DNA of 64,000 nucleotides from Sinorhizobium alkalisoli (GCF_008932245.1 NZ_CP034909.1:2294001-2358000); one strand, 5' to 3'; positions 8,072-18,759 are shown, counted from the stretch's first letter. A program made the numbers and translations. Notes: generated by a model not told the origin, from the sequence alone.

Positions 8072-8896
8072 CTATTCGGAACTGGCCAATTCCTGGGCGC
8101 GGCTGCGCGCCGCGGCGATGGCCTTGTTGAAAAGCGGCTGCATGCCGTCATCCGCCATCAGTATGCCCAGGGCGGCAGCGGTCGTACCGCCGGGCGAGGT
8201 CACATTCTGGCGCAGGCGCGCGGCATCGTCGGAGGACTGGTACAGGAGTTCGCCAGCCCCCGCGACGGTTTCCCGCGCGAGCCGCATGGCAAGGTCCGCC
8301 TCGAGACCGAGCTTGCGCCCGGCCTCCGCCATGCACTCGACGAGATAGAAGACATAGGCCGGGCCGCTGCCCGAAACGGCGGTCACCGCATCGATATCGG
8401 CCTCGCTCGCAACCCATTCGACCGGACCGCTGACCTTCAACAGATCATGGACGAGGACCCGTTGCGCTTCCGTCACCCGAGCATTCGTAAACGCGCCGGT
8501 CACGCCGCGGCCGATCAGCGCCGGCGTATTCGGCATCGCCCGAACGATCGCCGCCTCGCCGAGGTGACGCTCGATGAAGGCGAGCGTCTTGCCGGCGGCA
8601 ACGGAAATGATCACCGTCTCCGGACCGACGAGACTCCTGAGCGGCGGCAGGGCTGCATCCATGACCTGCGGCTTGATGGCCAGGAAGATCACGCCTGCCT
8701 TGACCCCATCCGGCACGGAGGTCGCGTGGCCCACGCCGTGGTCTGCAATGAGTTTGGCCATGACGGGAGGCGGGCCCGGATCGATTACGAGCACGTCGCT
8801 GCCGCGGACGCCGCTTTTCAGCCAGCCGCCGAGCATCGCACCGCCCATATTGCCGGCGCCGATGAGGACGATCGGACCTGAATGGGATGCCTGCAT
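8072..8896 (-). CDS. proC: Pyrroline-5-carboxylate reductase
   Basis: A 274-residue ProC, which reduces pyrroline-5-carboxylate to proline with NAD(P)H. The N-terminal Rossmann motif GAGNMG covers residues 13-18. VISVAAGKTL and RAMPNTPALIGRG follow, and the C-terminal dimerisation signature contains SGSGPAYVFYLVE and TSPGGTTAAAL. The ATG at 8896 is 1 nt after the stop of the YbjN-domain gene, with GAGG in its tail, so the two are translationally coupled. Length and motifs are normal. Confidence 0.97.
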   Translation of the reverse strand: MQASHSGPIVLIGAGNMGGAMLGGWLKSGVRGSDVLVIDPGPPPVMAKLIADHGVGHATSVPDGVKAGVIFLAIKPQVMDAALPPLRSLVGPETVIISVAAGKTLAFIERHLGEAAIVRAMPNTPALIGRGVTGAFTNARVTEAQRVLVHDLLKVSGPVEWVASEADIDAVTAVSGSGPAYVFYLVECMAEAGRKLGLEADLAMRLARETVAGAGELLYQSSDDAARLRQNVTSPGGTTAAALGILMADDGMQPLFNKAIAAARSRAQELASSE

Positions 8897-8897
8897 C

Positions 8898-9398
8898 TCA
8901 CGCCTCTCCGACGGTTTCGAACATGACCGTGTCGATGGCGCGCTGGGCATCCATTCCTGACCAGACGACGAACTGGAAAGCCTGGTAATAGGACTCACAG
9001 GCATCGAGCGCACTCGATAGCAGCACCTCGACCTGCCGGTTCGTCGGCTCCGCACCACCGGCAAGCAACAGAGATTGCCGGAAGATGATGACCTCTTCTT
9101 GGCGCCAGAGATCAAAGTGGCCCATCAGCACCTGGCCATTGATGTGCGAGAGCAGCCGGATGACCTCGTTGACCCGGCCTTCGGGAACTTTGACGTCGAA
9201 AGCGCAGGCCAGGTGCAGCGCCTCGAATTCCTCCATCCAGGAAAAGGAAACGTGATAGTCGGCCCACCGGCCCTCGACCGTCATCGCGATCTCGTCCTCG
9301 CCGGATCTCTCGAAAGACCAGTCATTGTTGGCGGCAACGAATTCGATCATGTCGACCGGATTTGATTGGCGCTCGGCTTCCAGTTCCAAAAGGCTCAT
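8898..9398 (-). CDS. YbjN domain-containing protein
   Basis: A 166-residue cytoplasmic protein matching the YbjN fold (DWSFERSGEDEIAMTVEGRWADYHVSF, then LRLLSHINGQ-like VIRLLSHINGQVLMGHFDL). YbjN proteins are secretion-chaperone-like and their alphaproteobacterial role is undefined. It heads a two-gene operon with proC, an arrangement I believe is common in Rhizobiaceae. Confidence 0.88.
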   Translation of the reverse strand: MSLLELEAERQSNPVDMIEFVAANNDWSFERSGEDEIAMTVEGRWADYHVSFSWMEEFEALHLACAFDVKVPEGRVNEVIRLLSHINGQVLMGHFDLWRQEEVIIFRQSLLLAGGAEPTNRQVEVLLSSALDACESYYQAFQFVVWSGMDAQRAIDTVMFETVGEA

Positions 9399-9925
9399 GC
9401 ATCACCCTAAAGGCACGGCACGGGCGCGCAAGATCACGTTCACAAGACGCAACGCTTGAAAACCCACACCGGATACGGACACACTATGATTGCTGGACCT
9501 GCGACTATCCTGGCTTACTTACCCTGCCCGAAGCTTGCGTGGTCCGTTTCGAATCATCATTTAAAATCAGTGTATAGCGGCAGAGTCAGGCTGCCAGCCC
9601 CTTAGCCGAAAAATTGAAGGAAAGATCGGCTCAACCCGCTGTGATTTTGTTTTAGCGCCGAAGCTTAACCGACTCTGCGATAAGGCTTTTTTGCGAGTGT
9701 CCACAGGTGGAAAACTTTTCAGAATTCGTTAACGCGGAAATCCGGCAACACCCTGACGTTGTACGAGAACGCGTCGCCTTGACGCGTCGGCCCGAAAATC
9801 AGGGCCGATCCCATCGGCGCGAAGAGCCGCCGCATGAATGGAATGGGCGCTCGGGCGACCGACGATGACACGCGCGCCCGATGCGAGGCAGTCCGGCCGA
9901 CCACCTCCTCATACCGCTTGCGAAA
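9399..9925. other. Intergenic region, 527 bp
   Basis: Upstream region of the ybjN-proC operon. No RNA gene was recognised. A leftward frame at 9719-9904 (61 codons) exists but has no clear ribosome-binding site or family, so it is not called. Confidence 0.5.
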
Positions 9926-10186
9926 TTACTTGCCCGTCTCTGCAAGGCGCGCTTCCAGCGCCGCGATGCGGGCGAGAAGCGCCTCGTTTTCGTCACGCGC
10001 CTTGGCGGCCATTTCCTTCACCGCCTCGAACTCCTCCCGCTTGACCACGTCGAGCGAGTTCAGCCAGCCTTCGGCCTGGGCGCGAAACGCTGCTTCCATT
10101 TCGCGGCGCACACCCTGAGCAGCGCCGGCGGCATCTGTCATCAGTTTGGCAAAATCATCGAGAATGCGGTTGGCGCCTGTGCTCAT
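9926..10186 (-). CDS. UbiK-family accessory factor (BMFP)
   Basis: An 86-residue protein of the BMFP/UbiK type: an amphipathic N-terminal half (NRILDDFAKLMTDAAGAAQGVRREMEAAFRAQAEGWL) and a C-terminal coiled coil (EEFEAVKEMAAKARDENEALLARIAALEARLA). UbiK in enterobacteria assists aerobic ubiquinone assembly; the rhizobial function is inferred. GGGAGA lies 8 nt before the ATG at 10186. It is divergent from lgt. Confidence 0.85.
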   Translation of the reverse strand: MSTGANRILDDFAKLMTDAAGAAQGVRREMEAAFRAQAEGWLNSLDVVKREEFEAVKEMAAKARDENEALLARIAALEARLAETGK

Positions 10187-10364
10187 CGTCCTGATCTCCC
10201 TTTCGGTTCCGTGCGCGGATCCTTGGAATTCAGGTAGGGTCCTCGGGTGGAGGATGCAAGGAAAATAAACGGCGCGAAGCAGTCCGAGACCCCGCTCGCG
10301 GCTTGACCCGGTGAAGTTCGGTCGCCATGTTCCGCCAAGACATTCGGTCGCCAGAGAGTACACC

Positions 10365-11210
10365 TTGGAAACCATCGCCACTCGCCTCGCCATCCTCCCC
10401 TTTCCGGAGATCGACCCCGTCATCTTCACGATCGGGCCGCTCGCCGTGCGCTGGTACGGCCTCGCCTATGTGGCTGGCATTCTGCTCGGCTGGTTCTATG
10501 CCCGGCGCATCCTTCAGAGACCTGCCCTTTGGCGCAACGCCACGCCCGCCCTTACTCTGACGCAGCTCGATGATTTCCTCCTCTGGGCGGCCGGCGGTAT
10601 CGTCCTCGGCGGGCGCCTCGGTTACATCCTGTTCTACGACATCGATGCCGTGCTCGATAACCCGATCCGGGCGATCGAGATCTGGAACGGCGGCATGTCG
10701 TTCCATGGCGGCCTTCTCGGCACCACGTTGGCGATGATCGTCTTCGCGCGCAAACATGCGATTGCTGTTTGGAGCCTGTTTGATCTCGTGGCCGCCGTGG
10801 TGCCGATCGGCCTCTTCTTCGGCCGCATCGCCAATTTCATCAATGGCGAACTCTGGGGCCGCCTGTCCTCCATGCCCTGGGCGGTCGTCTTTCCGACGGG
10901 AGGACCCTTCGCGCGCCACCCGAGCCAGCTATACGAAGCCGCGCTCGAGGGCTTCCTGCTTTTGGCGGTGCTTGCCTACTTCGTCTATCCCCGGAAGGCG
11001 CTGAAAAACCCCGGTCTCGTAACCGGCATCTTTACCTGCGGCTATGCGGCAAGCCGCATCTTCGTCGAATTCTTCCGCGAGCCGGACCCGCAGCTCGGTT
11101 ATCTTTTCGGCGGCTGGCTGACCATGGGCATGCTTCTTTCCGCGCCCTTAGCGCTCGCCGGAATATGGGCAATCCTGCGTGCGCGCCGGGCCGCTGTCGC
11201 CGCCACTTGA
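10365..11210 (+). CDS. lgt: Prolipoprotein diacylglyceryl transferase
   Basis: A 281-residue inner-membrane enzyme that transfers diacylglycerol from phosphatidylglycerol to the lipobox Cys of prolipoproteins. It is polytopic, with FHGGLLG and the Lgt signature [14 protein letters not shown] starting near residue 153. I chose the TTG at 10365 (product [18 protein letters not shown]) because it gives the normal rhizobial N-terminus; the open frame runs on upstream to 10311 without conserved residues. The methyltransferase gene starts 12 bp after its stop. Confidence 0.95.
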   Translation: METIATRLAILPFPEIDPVIFTIGPLAVRWYGLAYVAGILLGWFYARRILQRPALWRNATPALTLTQLDDFLLWAAGGIVLGGRLGYILFYDIDAVLDNPIRAIEIWNGGMSFHGGLLGTTLAMIVFARKHAIAVWSLFDLVAAVVPIGLFFGRIANFINGELWGRLSSMPWAVVFPTGGPFARHPSQLYEAALEGFLLLAVLAYFVYPRKALKNPGLVTGIFTCGYAASRIFVEFFREPDPQLGYLFGGWLTMGMLLSAPLALAGIWAILRARRAAVAAT

Positions 11211-11222
11211 TTGGGCCGAGCC

Positions 11223-12326
11223 ATGACCAACCCACTTGCGGACAAGATCAAGGCCTTGATCAGGGCCAGCGGGCCGATCAGCGTCACCGATTATTTCTCC
11301 CTCTGCCTCGCCGATCCCGAGCACGGCTATTACCGCGTGCGCGAGCCCTTCGGCGCCGCCGGCGACTTCACCACGGCGCCGGAGGTGAGCCAGCTCTTTG
11401 GCGAGATGATCGGCATTTTCCTGGTCCATGCCTGGCAGCAACATGGCTGCCCAAAGCCCGCGATGATCGCCGAAATCGGCCCGGGCCGCGGCACGATGAT
11501 GGCGGATATCCTGCGCGTCGTCCGTCGCCTCGCTCCGGACCTCTACGAGACGGCAGGCATACACCTCGTCGAAACGAGCGAACGGCTGCGGGAGGTGCAG
11601 GCGACCACACTCTCCGCCCATGACGGCAGGATCCATTGGCATCAAAGTTTCGACAGCCTGCCGCCGGGCTTCCTGCTCCTCGCCGCCAACGAGCTTTTCG
11701 ACGCCATCCCAATCCGCCAGTTCGTGCGCACGGCGCAAGGGTTCCGCGAGCGTATGGTCGGGCTCGACGGCGATGACCGGCTCGCGTTCGCCGCAGGCGT
11801 CGCCGGGATCGATCCATCACTCCTGCCGACGCCGGCGCAGTCGGTGGCCGAAGGCACGATCTTCGAGATCGCCCCGGCGCGCGATGCCGTGATGGCCGCT
11901 CTTTGCGAGCGTCTGCGCGCGGGAGGCGGCACCGCCGTCATCATCGACTACGGGCATCTGGCAACCAGCTATGGCGACACACTGCAGGCCGTGCGAAAGC
12001 ACCGCTACGACCTGCCGCTTGCCCATCCGGGCCAGGCAGATCTCACCAGCCATGTCGATTTCGAACAGTTGGCGCATCGCGCCAGGGCGGAAGGCGTCCA
12101 GATCAACGGACTGGCCCATCAGGGCGACTTCCTCGTCGGCCTCGGCCTTCTGGAGCGCGCCGCCGCACTCGGGCGCGACAAGGACGGGGCCACGCGCGAA
12201 GGCATTCGCGACGATGTCGAACGTCTTGCCGGCGCCGGCGCCGGCAAGATGGGCGAGTTGTTCAAGGTCCTGGTCGTCAGCAGCCCGGAAGTGAGCTTGG
12301 CACCTTTCAAGAAGAAGGCCGCCTGA
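11223..12326 (+). CDS. SAM-dependent methyltransferase, COG1565/NDUFAF7 family
   Basis: A 367-residue protein of the MidA/NDUFAF7 family. Motifs are PISVTDYFSLCLADPEHGYY near the N-terminus, GDFTTAPEVSQLFGEM, the SAM-binding EIGPGRGTMMADILR, NELFDAIPIRQF and VIIDYG. The mitochondrial relative methylates an arginine of complex I subunit NDUFS2; a matching bacterial substrate is only inferred. The ATG at 11223 follows the lgt stop by 12 bp, so the two are probably co-transcribed. Confidence 0.92.
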   Translation: MTNPLADKIKALIRASGPISVTDYFSLCLADPEHGYYRVREPFGAAGDFTTAPEVSQLFGEMIGIFLVHAWQQHGCPKPAMIAEIGPGRGTMMADILRVVRRLAPDLYETAGIHLVETSERLREVQATTLSAHDGRIHWHQSFDSLPPGFLLLAANELFDAIPIRQFVRTAQGFRERMVGLDGDDRLAFAAGVAGIDPSLLPTPAQSVAEGTIFEIAPARDAVMAALCERLRAGGGTAVIIDYGHLATSYGDTLQAVRKHRYDLPLAHPGQADLTSHVDFEQLAHRARAEGVQINGLAHQGDFLVGLGLLERAAALGRDKDGATREGIRDDVERLAGAGAGKMGELFKVLVVSSPEVSLAPFKKKAA

Positions 12327-12378
12327 CGTTTTTGATCCGAGAATCGGAACGGATTTCCGGAAAGCTCCACGCGCGTCT

Positions 12379-12424
12379 CAAAGCGTTATAGCGGCCTTTT
12401 GCGCGTTCGAAAGACGCACGGCGA
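12379..12424 (-). repeat. RIME-like fragment (degenerate)
   Basis: Read on the minus strand, a stretch containing TGCGTCTTTCGAACGCGC, then CCGCTATA and CGCTTTGA, resembles the RIME-like copies at 46075 and 49938. It is the only feature seen in the 295-bp gap before pgeF. Confidence 0.4.
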
Positions 12425-12621
12425 ACGCGACGGCCGGACTGCTCCCCGCAAGGGAATTGCCGTGGTCGCTTGCGTGCCATTCCGCCCCGCCGACGCCGTC
12501 CGACGATTGACAGTCTTGGCAGGCCGGGCCAACATCCAGGCAAATCAGCCGCGAGCCACGGGGCCGAAATAGCGCCTCAACTCCAACCTATCCTATTGAC
12601 TCCAAAGGGCGAAAACACCGA

Positions 12622-13416
12622 ATGCAGGACGACGCCTCGATTTCCCCCGTGCAAAGTCCGCTCCTTGGCGCCATGGCCGGCCGGGAGATCACGCATGGCT
12701 TTTTCACCCGCCAGGGCGGCGTCTCCGAAGGCATCTATCGCGGTCTCAATGTGGGCCTCGGCTCTAATGACGACCAGGCGCGCGTCGGCGAGAACCGCGC
12801 CCGGGTGGCCCGCTGGTTCGACACCGAGCCGCGGCGGCTTGCCACCGTTCACCAGATCCATTCACCCGACGCGATCGTCGTCAATGCGAGTTTCGACGGC
12901 ATCCGACCCGATGCCGACGCGCTGGTGACGGCGACGCCCGGCATCGTGCTCGGCGTTCTTTCTGCCGATTGCGGACCCGTGCTTTTTGCGGATCCGGAAG
13001 CACGCATCATCGGCGCGGCCCATGCCGGCTGGAAAGGAACGCTTGGCGGTGTGCTTGAAAGCACGATCGCGGCCATGGTCTCGCTCGGCGCGCGCCGGAA
13101 GCGCATCGTCGCCTGCCTCGGCCCCTCGATCAGCCGCCAGCACTATGAGGTCGGACCCGAATTCGTCGAGCATTTCCTTGCGGCCGACGCGCGCCACGCA
13201 TCGTTCTTCAGCCCCTCGGGCCGCAATGGGCACACCATGTTCGATCTGCCGGGGCTCACGATCGAGAAGCTGACGGAGGCCGGCGTGACGGCGGAAAACC
13301 TCGATATCTGTACCTATGCCGACGAGGGCCGCTTCTTCTCCTATCGCCGCACCACGCACCGGCAAGAGCCGGACTACGGACGCCAGATATCCGCGATTTG
13401 TCTACGGGAGGTTTGA
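12622..13416 (+). CDS. pgeF: Peptidoglycan editing factor PgeF
   Basis: A 264-residue protein of the YfiH/laccase-domain family. Characteristic segments are HGFFTRQGGVSEG, VHQIHSPD, SADCGPVLF, HAGWKGT and CLGPSIS; the zinc-binding His and Cys residues lie in these. In E. coli PgeF keeps peptidoglycan precursors free of misincorporated serine. The M24-family gene starts 1 nt after its stop with GGGAGG inside the pgeF end, so translation is coupled. Confidence 0.94.
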   Translation: MQDDASISPVQSPLLGAMAGREITHGFFTRQGGVSEGIYRGLNVGLGSNDDQARVGENRARVARWFDTEPRRLATVHQIHSPDAIVVNASFDGIRPDADALVTATPGIVLGVLSADCGPVLFADPEARIIGAAHAGWKGTLGGVLESTIAAMVSLGARRKRIVACLGPSISRQHYEVGPEFVEHFLAADARHASFFSPSGRNGHTMFDLPGLTIEKLTEAGVTAENLDICTYADEGRFFSYRRTTHRQEPDYGRQISAICLREV

Positions 13417-13417
13417 G

Positions 13418-14569
13418 ATGGCGCTTCACTTCGCCGAAGAGGAATATGCCAGCCGTCTGGCCCGGCTTACGGCCCGGATGCAGGAAGAAAAGCTCGATGC
13501 CTTGCTCCTCTTCGCGCAGGAAAGCATGTATTGGCTGACCGGCTACGACACCTTCGGTTATTGCTTTTTCCAGACGCTGGTCGTGAAACGCGACGGAGAG
13601 ATGGTGCTGCTCACGCGTTCGGCCGATCTGCGGCAGGCGCGCCACACGTCGAATATCGAGCGGATCGAAATCTGGGTCGACCGCGTCAATGCCGATCCCG
13701 CCGGAGACCTGAAGAACCTGCTGAGCGAACTCGACCTGCTCGGCTCCCGTATCGGCGTCGAATATGATACGCACGGCATGACCGGAAAGACGGCGCGGCT
13801 CGTCGACAATCAACTTTCCACCTTCGGCGAGCTTGTCGATGCCTCGCTGCTCGTCAGCCGGCTGCGCCTGATCAAGAGCCCGGCGGAGATCGCCTATGTG
13901 GAGAAGGCGGCGAGCCTCGCCGACGACGCGCTGGACGCGGCGCTACCCCTGATCCGGCCCGGCGGCAGCGAGGCGGATATCCTCGCCGCGATGCAAGGTG
14001 CGGTCTTTGCCGGCGGCGGCGACTATCCGGCCAACGAGTTCATCATCGGCTCCGGTGCCGATGCGCTGCTCTGCCGCTACAAGGCCGGCCGGCGCACACT
14101 CGACGCCAATGACCAGCTGACGCTCGAATGGGCCGGTGTCAGTGCCCATTACCACGCGGCTATGATGCGCACGGTGGTGATCGGAGTGCCGACCAACCGC
14201 CATCGCGAACTCTACAGCGCCTGCCGCGAAACAATCCAGGCGATCGAAATGGTACTCCGGCCCGGCAATACCTTCGGAACCGTCTTCGACGTTCACTCGA
14301 GGATCATGGACGAGCGCGGCCTCGCCAGGCACCGGCTGAATGCTTGCGGCTATTCGCTTGGTGCCCGCTTCTCGCCGTCCTGGATGGAGCACCAGATGTT
14401 CCATATCGGCAATCCCCAGGAGATCGAACCCGACATGTCGCTCTTCGTGCACATGATCATCATGGACTCCGACAGCGGAACGGCCATGACGCTCGGCCAG
14501 ACTTACCTGACGACGGCCGGTGAGCCACGCGCCCTCTCGCGCTTCGGCCTGGACTTCATTTCTGCGTAA
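13418..14569 (+). CDS. M24-family protein (creatinase/Xaa-Pro peptidase fold)
   Basis: A 383-residue pita-bread-fold protein: a creatinase-like N-terminal domain (residues about 10-145) and a C-terminal M24 domain (about 160-380). The positions that normally hold the metal-binding aspartates read LEWAGVSAHYHAAMMRT, that is Glu and a non-acidic residue, so the usual two-metal centre looks incomplete, as in creatinase or ectoine-hydrolase-like members. It is therefore unlikely to be a normal aminopeptidase. It is coupled to pgeF (1-nt spacing, GGGAGG site). Substrate is unknown. Confidence 0.88.
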   Translation: MALHFAEEEYASRLARLTARMQEEKLDALLLFAQESMYWLTGYDTFGYCFFQTLVVKRDGEMVLLTRSADLRQARHTSNIERIEIWVDRVNADPAGDLKNLLSELDLLGSRIGVEYDTHGMTGKTARLVDNQLSTFGELVDASLLVSRLRLIKSPAEIAYVEKAASLADDALDAALPLIRPGGSEADILAAMQGAVFAGGGDYPANEFIIGSGADALLCRYKAGRRTLDANDQLTLEWAGVSAHYHAAMMRTVVIGVPTNRHRELYSACRETIQAIEMVLRPGNTFGTVFDVHSRIMDERGLARHRLNACGYSLGARFSPSWMEHQMFHIGNPQEIEPDMSLFVHMIIMDSDSGTAMTLGQTYLTTAGEPRALSRFGLDFISA

Positions 14570-14669
14570 GGAATTCGCCCTATGATCCCCGGCGAGAAAT
14601 GAAGCGAAGTGCGGGCAGCGCGGTCTTCGGACTGCAACCCGCGCCAGAATTCAAGCCGGGACGGTAGGA

Positions 14670-15524
14670 ATGATGCGAAAGCAGATCATGCCGATCGCAA
14701 GCCTTGGTCTTGCCGCGGCCCTTGCGGGCTGCAACACGACGGATGCTCTTATTCCACAGGTGGACGTCGGCGAAGGAAACTTCCACTCGCCGCCGGTGAC
14801 GCAATCCGACCTCGATACCATGTCGGCGCAGACGGCGGTGATGCCGGTGGAAAGCGTGCCGCCAAGCCGCACGGCGGCCTTCTCTGCGCAGCCGCATGTC
14901 GCGGGCCCGCCGACGCAATCCGCGGCCGACTATGCCGATTACACGGATCCCGCCGGTACGCTGGAGGGCCAGGCAAATCGGCTTGCGCAAGGCGCAGCCC
15001 CAATTCAGACTACGCAGCCGCCTGTGCAGCAGCCGCAGAGCGAGCCGATTCCGCAGGAGTCTTCTCAACCGGCTCGTCAACCGTCTCGCACGGAAACGGC
15101 TGCGGCCGCGCCGGCAGAAAGCCAGCACGCCGCCGCATCGCCTACCGCTGGTTCCAGCGCGGGCAGCATCCGGTTCCTGCCGATCATCGGGGCGCCGGTT
15201 CAGGCGGTGACGCCGCTCTCCAGGCAACTCGGGGCCTCGGCCCGCGCGGAGGGGCTTGCCATCAAGAGCTCCGGCGATGCCACGAGCGACCATATCCTCA
15301 AGGGCTATTTCTCGGCGCTCCAGGATGGCGGCAAGACCACCGTGGTCTATGTCTGGGACGTTCTCGACGGCAGCGGCAATCGCCTGCACCGCATCCAGGG
15401 ACAGGACACGGTCGCCGGAAGCGCGGCCGAGCCCTGGAGCGCAGTGCCGCCCGAGACGATGCAGGCAATCGCCGAAAGGACGATCAGCGCCTATCTCGAA
15501 TGGCGTCGCTCCAGAGCGGGCTGA
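14670..15524 (+). CDS. Putative lipoprotein
   Basis: A 284-residue protein with a lipoprotein signal peptide (MMRKQIMPIASLGLAAALAG then Cys21; lipobox LAGC). A long low-complexity Pro/Gln/Ser/Ala-rich linker (residues about 60-165) follows. The C-terminal domain (about 170-280, with IRFLPIIGAPVQAVTPLSRQL and VVYVWDVLDGSGNRLHRI) looks folded, and similar domains are found in rhizobial lipoproteins of unknown role. It would be lipidated by Lgt, encoded nearby. TAGGA precedes the tandem ATGs at 14670 and 14673; either could be used. Confidence 0.85.
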   Translation: MMRKQIMPIASLGLAAALAGCNTTDALIPQVDVGEGNFHSPPVTQSDLDTMSAQTAVMPVESVPPSRTAAFSAQPHVAGPPTQSAADYADYTDPAGTLEGQANRLAQGAAPIQTTQPPVQQPQSEPIPQESSQPARQPSRTETAAAAPAESQHAAASPTAGSSAGSIRFLPIIGAPVQAVTPLSRQLGASARAEGLAIKSSGDATSDHILKGYFSALQDGGKTTVVYVWDVLDGSGNRLHRIQGQDTVAGSAAEPWSAVPPETMQAIAERTISAYLEWRRSRAG

Positions 15525-15840
15525 GAAAAGCGCCGCGCTTCCCACCCGCATCCCGCACCAAACTTGCTTAGCTCGATCATGTTCTACGGATTTAGGCCGG
15601 TCGGGCCAAATTCACCGTGATCCTGGCCAGCAGATTGCAAAGATTTTAGGATAACGACCCCTGCGGCGCAGCAATCCCCCTTGCATTCGACTTCAGGGAC
15701 GCTAAAAAGCGGCCGATCAGTCTGACAGCGGCCGTCCGCAACGATTGCCCGCGATCGGAATGGCTCACGGAATCTGCGCGGAACAAGCCGTCCCGGACTG
15801 GCCCCGGATGGCGACCGCGCCAGCGCAAGGCGGACCGTCA
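15525..15840. other. Intergenic region upstream of prs, 316 bp
   Basis: No coding or RNA gene recognised. It presumably holds the prs promoter and leader. Confidence 0.6.
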
Positions 15841-16773
<933 letters not shown>

Positions 16774-16792
16774 GGCCGCACCTCGAGATCTG

Positions 16793-16830
16793 CAGCCGAT
16801 CGCGAGCCGCGATCGGCTGATGACCTTTTT
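16793..16830 (+). terminator. Terminator after prs
   Basis: A perfect 12-bp stem (CAGCCGATCGCG at 16793-16804 with CGCGATCGGCTG at 16808-16819) around a 3-nt loop, then TTTTT at 16826-16830. Confidence 0.88.
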
Positions 16831-16965
16831 GTCTCACACGGATGAGGCCGCGGCTCGGGCAGACGTTGCGTTTCTTTCTTCCTGGCCTCGCGTGCTGTCA
16901 ACGGGAGTGCCTCATGAGCAGTGGCGAAAGAGACCCATGCAGCACATCTGCCACCGCCAATTCCG

Positions 16966-18759
16966 TCAAAAAGACTCCCAACCGTCAGCCGTAACCGCAG
17001 CATTGCCGTGGAAGACCGCAGCCACCTTGGTTGCCATGACCCGCGCCGGGGAAGTGACGGGCTTCGAGGCGGGCGTTGCCTCGGCCGGTCGCGTCTGACG
17101 CAAAGCCGTGCTCACTCCAACATTGAACTGACCAAGCAGATCGAATAGCGCCTCGGCTTCCTTCGCAAGGCTGTGAGCCGCGGCCGTGGATTCTTCGACC
17201 ATAGCTGCGTTCTGCTGCGTGCCCTGATCCATGGTGTTGACGGCCTGATTGATCTCCTTGATCCCGGTTGCCTGCTCTTTGGCTGCTTCGACGATCGCCT
17301 CGACATTGCCGTTGACCTGTTGGACCTGCGACACGATGGTGTTGAGCACCGTGCCCGTTTCGCCAACCAGCGCCACGCCGCTCTTAACGTGCGCGTTTGA
17401 ATCGGTGATCAGATCCTTGATCTCCTTGGCGGCCTTGGCCGACCGCTGCGCCAGCTCGCGCACCTCCTGGGCAACGACGGCGAAGCCTTTTCCGGCATCG
17501 CCCGCGCGCGCCGCCTCGACCCCGGCATTGAGTGCAAGGAGATTGGTCTGGAAGGCGATCTCGTCGATGACGCCGATAATGTTGGAGATCTCCGACGACG
17601 AGCTTTCGATCTTGCCCATTGCCTCGATGGCACTGCGCACGACTGCGCCGGAATGCTCAGCATTTTCGCGAGTCTTGCGCACAAGCTGCCCCGCCTCTTC
17701 TGCACGGTGACTGGTATCGGCCACCGTCGTCGTGATCTCTTCTAGGGCGGCGGCCGTTTCTTCCACCGAGGCTGCTTGCTGCTCCGTCCGCTTCGACAGA
17801 TCATCCGATGCCGATCGAATCTGCTGCGAGCCGGCGGCGATTGCGCCCGCATTCTCCGCCACCGCCTGCATTGTCGTGCGCAGCTTCTCCACCGCGGCGT
17901 TGAAGTCGATCCGGAGTTTTTCCAGCGTGGGAATGAATGGAGTACTCAGGTTCTGCGCCAGGTCACCGTTCGAGAGCCTGTTCAGGGCGGCTGCGAGTTG
18001 GTCGACATTGTTCACCCGAGCGGTAACGTCGGTCGCGAATTTGACGACCTTGAAAACCTTGCCGCTCATGTCGAAAATCGGGTTATAGGAGGCCTGGATG
18101 TAAACTCTTGTCCCACCTTTACCGATGCGCGTGAATTCGTCGGCGACGAATTCGCCGCCCGACAGGCGCTGCCAAAAGCGGTGATAATCCTCGCTTTTCG
18201 TATAGACGCTGTCACAGAACATCGAATGATGGCGGCCCTGGATTTCCGAGAGCTGATAGCCGAGCGTTGAGAGGAAGTTCTCGTTCGCGGTGAGGATTTC
18301 GCCGTTCGGCGTGAACTCGATGACGGCCTGGGCGCGCGATAGCGCGTCGAGCTTGCCGGCATCTTCGGCGCCCTTCAGTTTCTGCGCCGTGATGTCGGTC
18401 GCAAATTTGACGACCTTATACGGCTTGCCACCTCGGAAGACGGGATTGTAGGACGCTTCGATCCACACCTCTTTGCCGCCCTTGCCTATGCGCTTGTACT
18501 GACGCTGGTCGAACTCACCGCGATTGAGCCGGGCCCAGAACTCACGATAATCGGAGGACGAGGCTTCTGCAGGATCGACAAACATCCGATGATGCTGACC
18601 GACGATTTCCGAAGCCTCATAACCAAGGGCGCTACAGAAGTTGCGGTTCGCGGACAGTACCTTGCCGGTCATGTCGAATTCGATGATGGCCTGCGACTTG
18701 TTCATCGCAGACAGGACCGCCTTGGCATCTGAACCAAAGCCAAATGGAATTGCCTTCAT
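16966..18759 (-). CDS. Cytosolic PAS-PAS methyl-accepting chemotaxis protein (McpY-like)
   Basis: A 597-residue chemoreceptor without transmembrane segments. Two tandem PAS domains (residues about 12-125 and 135-248) share the pattern IGKGGKEVWIEASYNPVF / IGKGGTRVYIQASYNPIF. A short HAMP-like linker and a methyl-accepting signalling domain follow, with the hairpin tip IDEIAFQTNLLALNAGVEAARAG. The last residues, GWESF, match the CheR/CheB-tethering pentapeptide (xWExF). Soluble two-PAS receptors of this type include S. meliloti McpY, but identity is not certain. The ATG at 18759 has AAGGAGG 8 nt upstream. An energy or redox stimulus is inferred from the PAS domains. Confidence 0.93.
   Translation of the reverse strand: MKAIPFGFGSDAKAVLSAMNKSQAIIEFDMTGKVLSANRNFCSALGYEASEIVGQHHRMFVDPAEASSSDYREFWARLNRGEFDQRQYKRIGKGGKEVWIEASYNPVFRGGKPYKVVKFATDITAQKLKGAEDAGKLDALSRAQAVIEFTPNGEILTANENFLSTLGYQLSEIQGRHHSMFCDSVYTKSEDYHRFWQRLSGGEFVADEFTRIGKGGTRVYIQASYNPIFDMSGKVFKVVKFATDVTARVNNVDQLAAALNRLSNGDLAQNLSTPFIPTLEKLRIDFNAAVEKLRTTMQAVAENAGAIAAGSQQIRSASDDLSKRTEQQAASVEETAAALEEITTTVADTSHRAEEAGQLVRKTRENAEHSGAVVRSAIEAMGKIESSSSEISNIIGVIDEIAFQTNLLALNAGVEAARAGDAGKGFAVVAQEVRELAQRSAKAAKEIKDLITDSNAHVKSGVALVGETGTVLNTIVSQVQQVNGNVEAIVEAAKEQATGIKEINQAVNTMDQGTQQNAAMVEESTAAAHSLAKEAEALFDLLGQFNVGVSTALRQTRPAEATPASKPVTSPARVMATKVAAVFHGNAAVTADGWESF

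Noticed and set aside
9719..9904. Leftward 61-codon frame upstream of ybjN
   Set aside because: It reads like protein in its second half but has no start signal or recognisable family.
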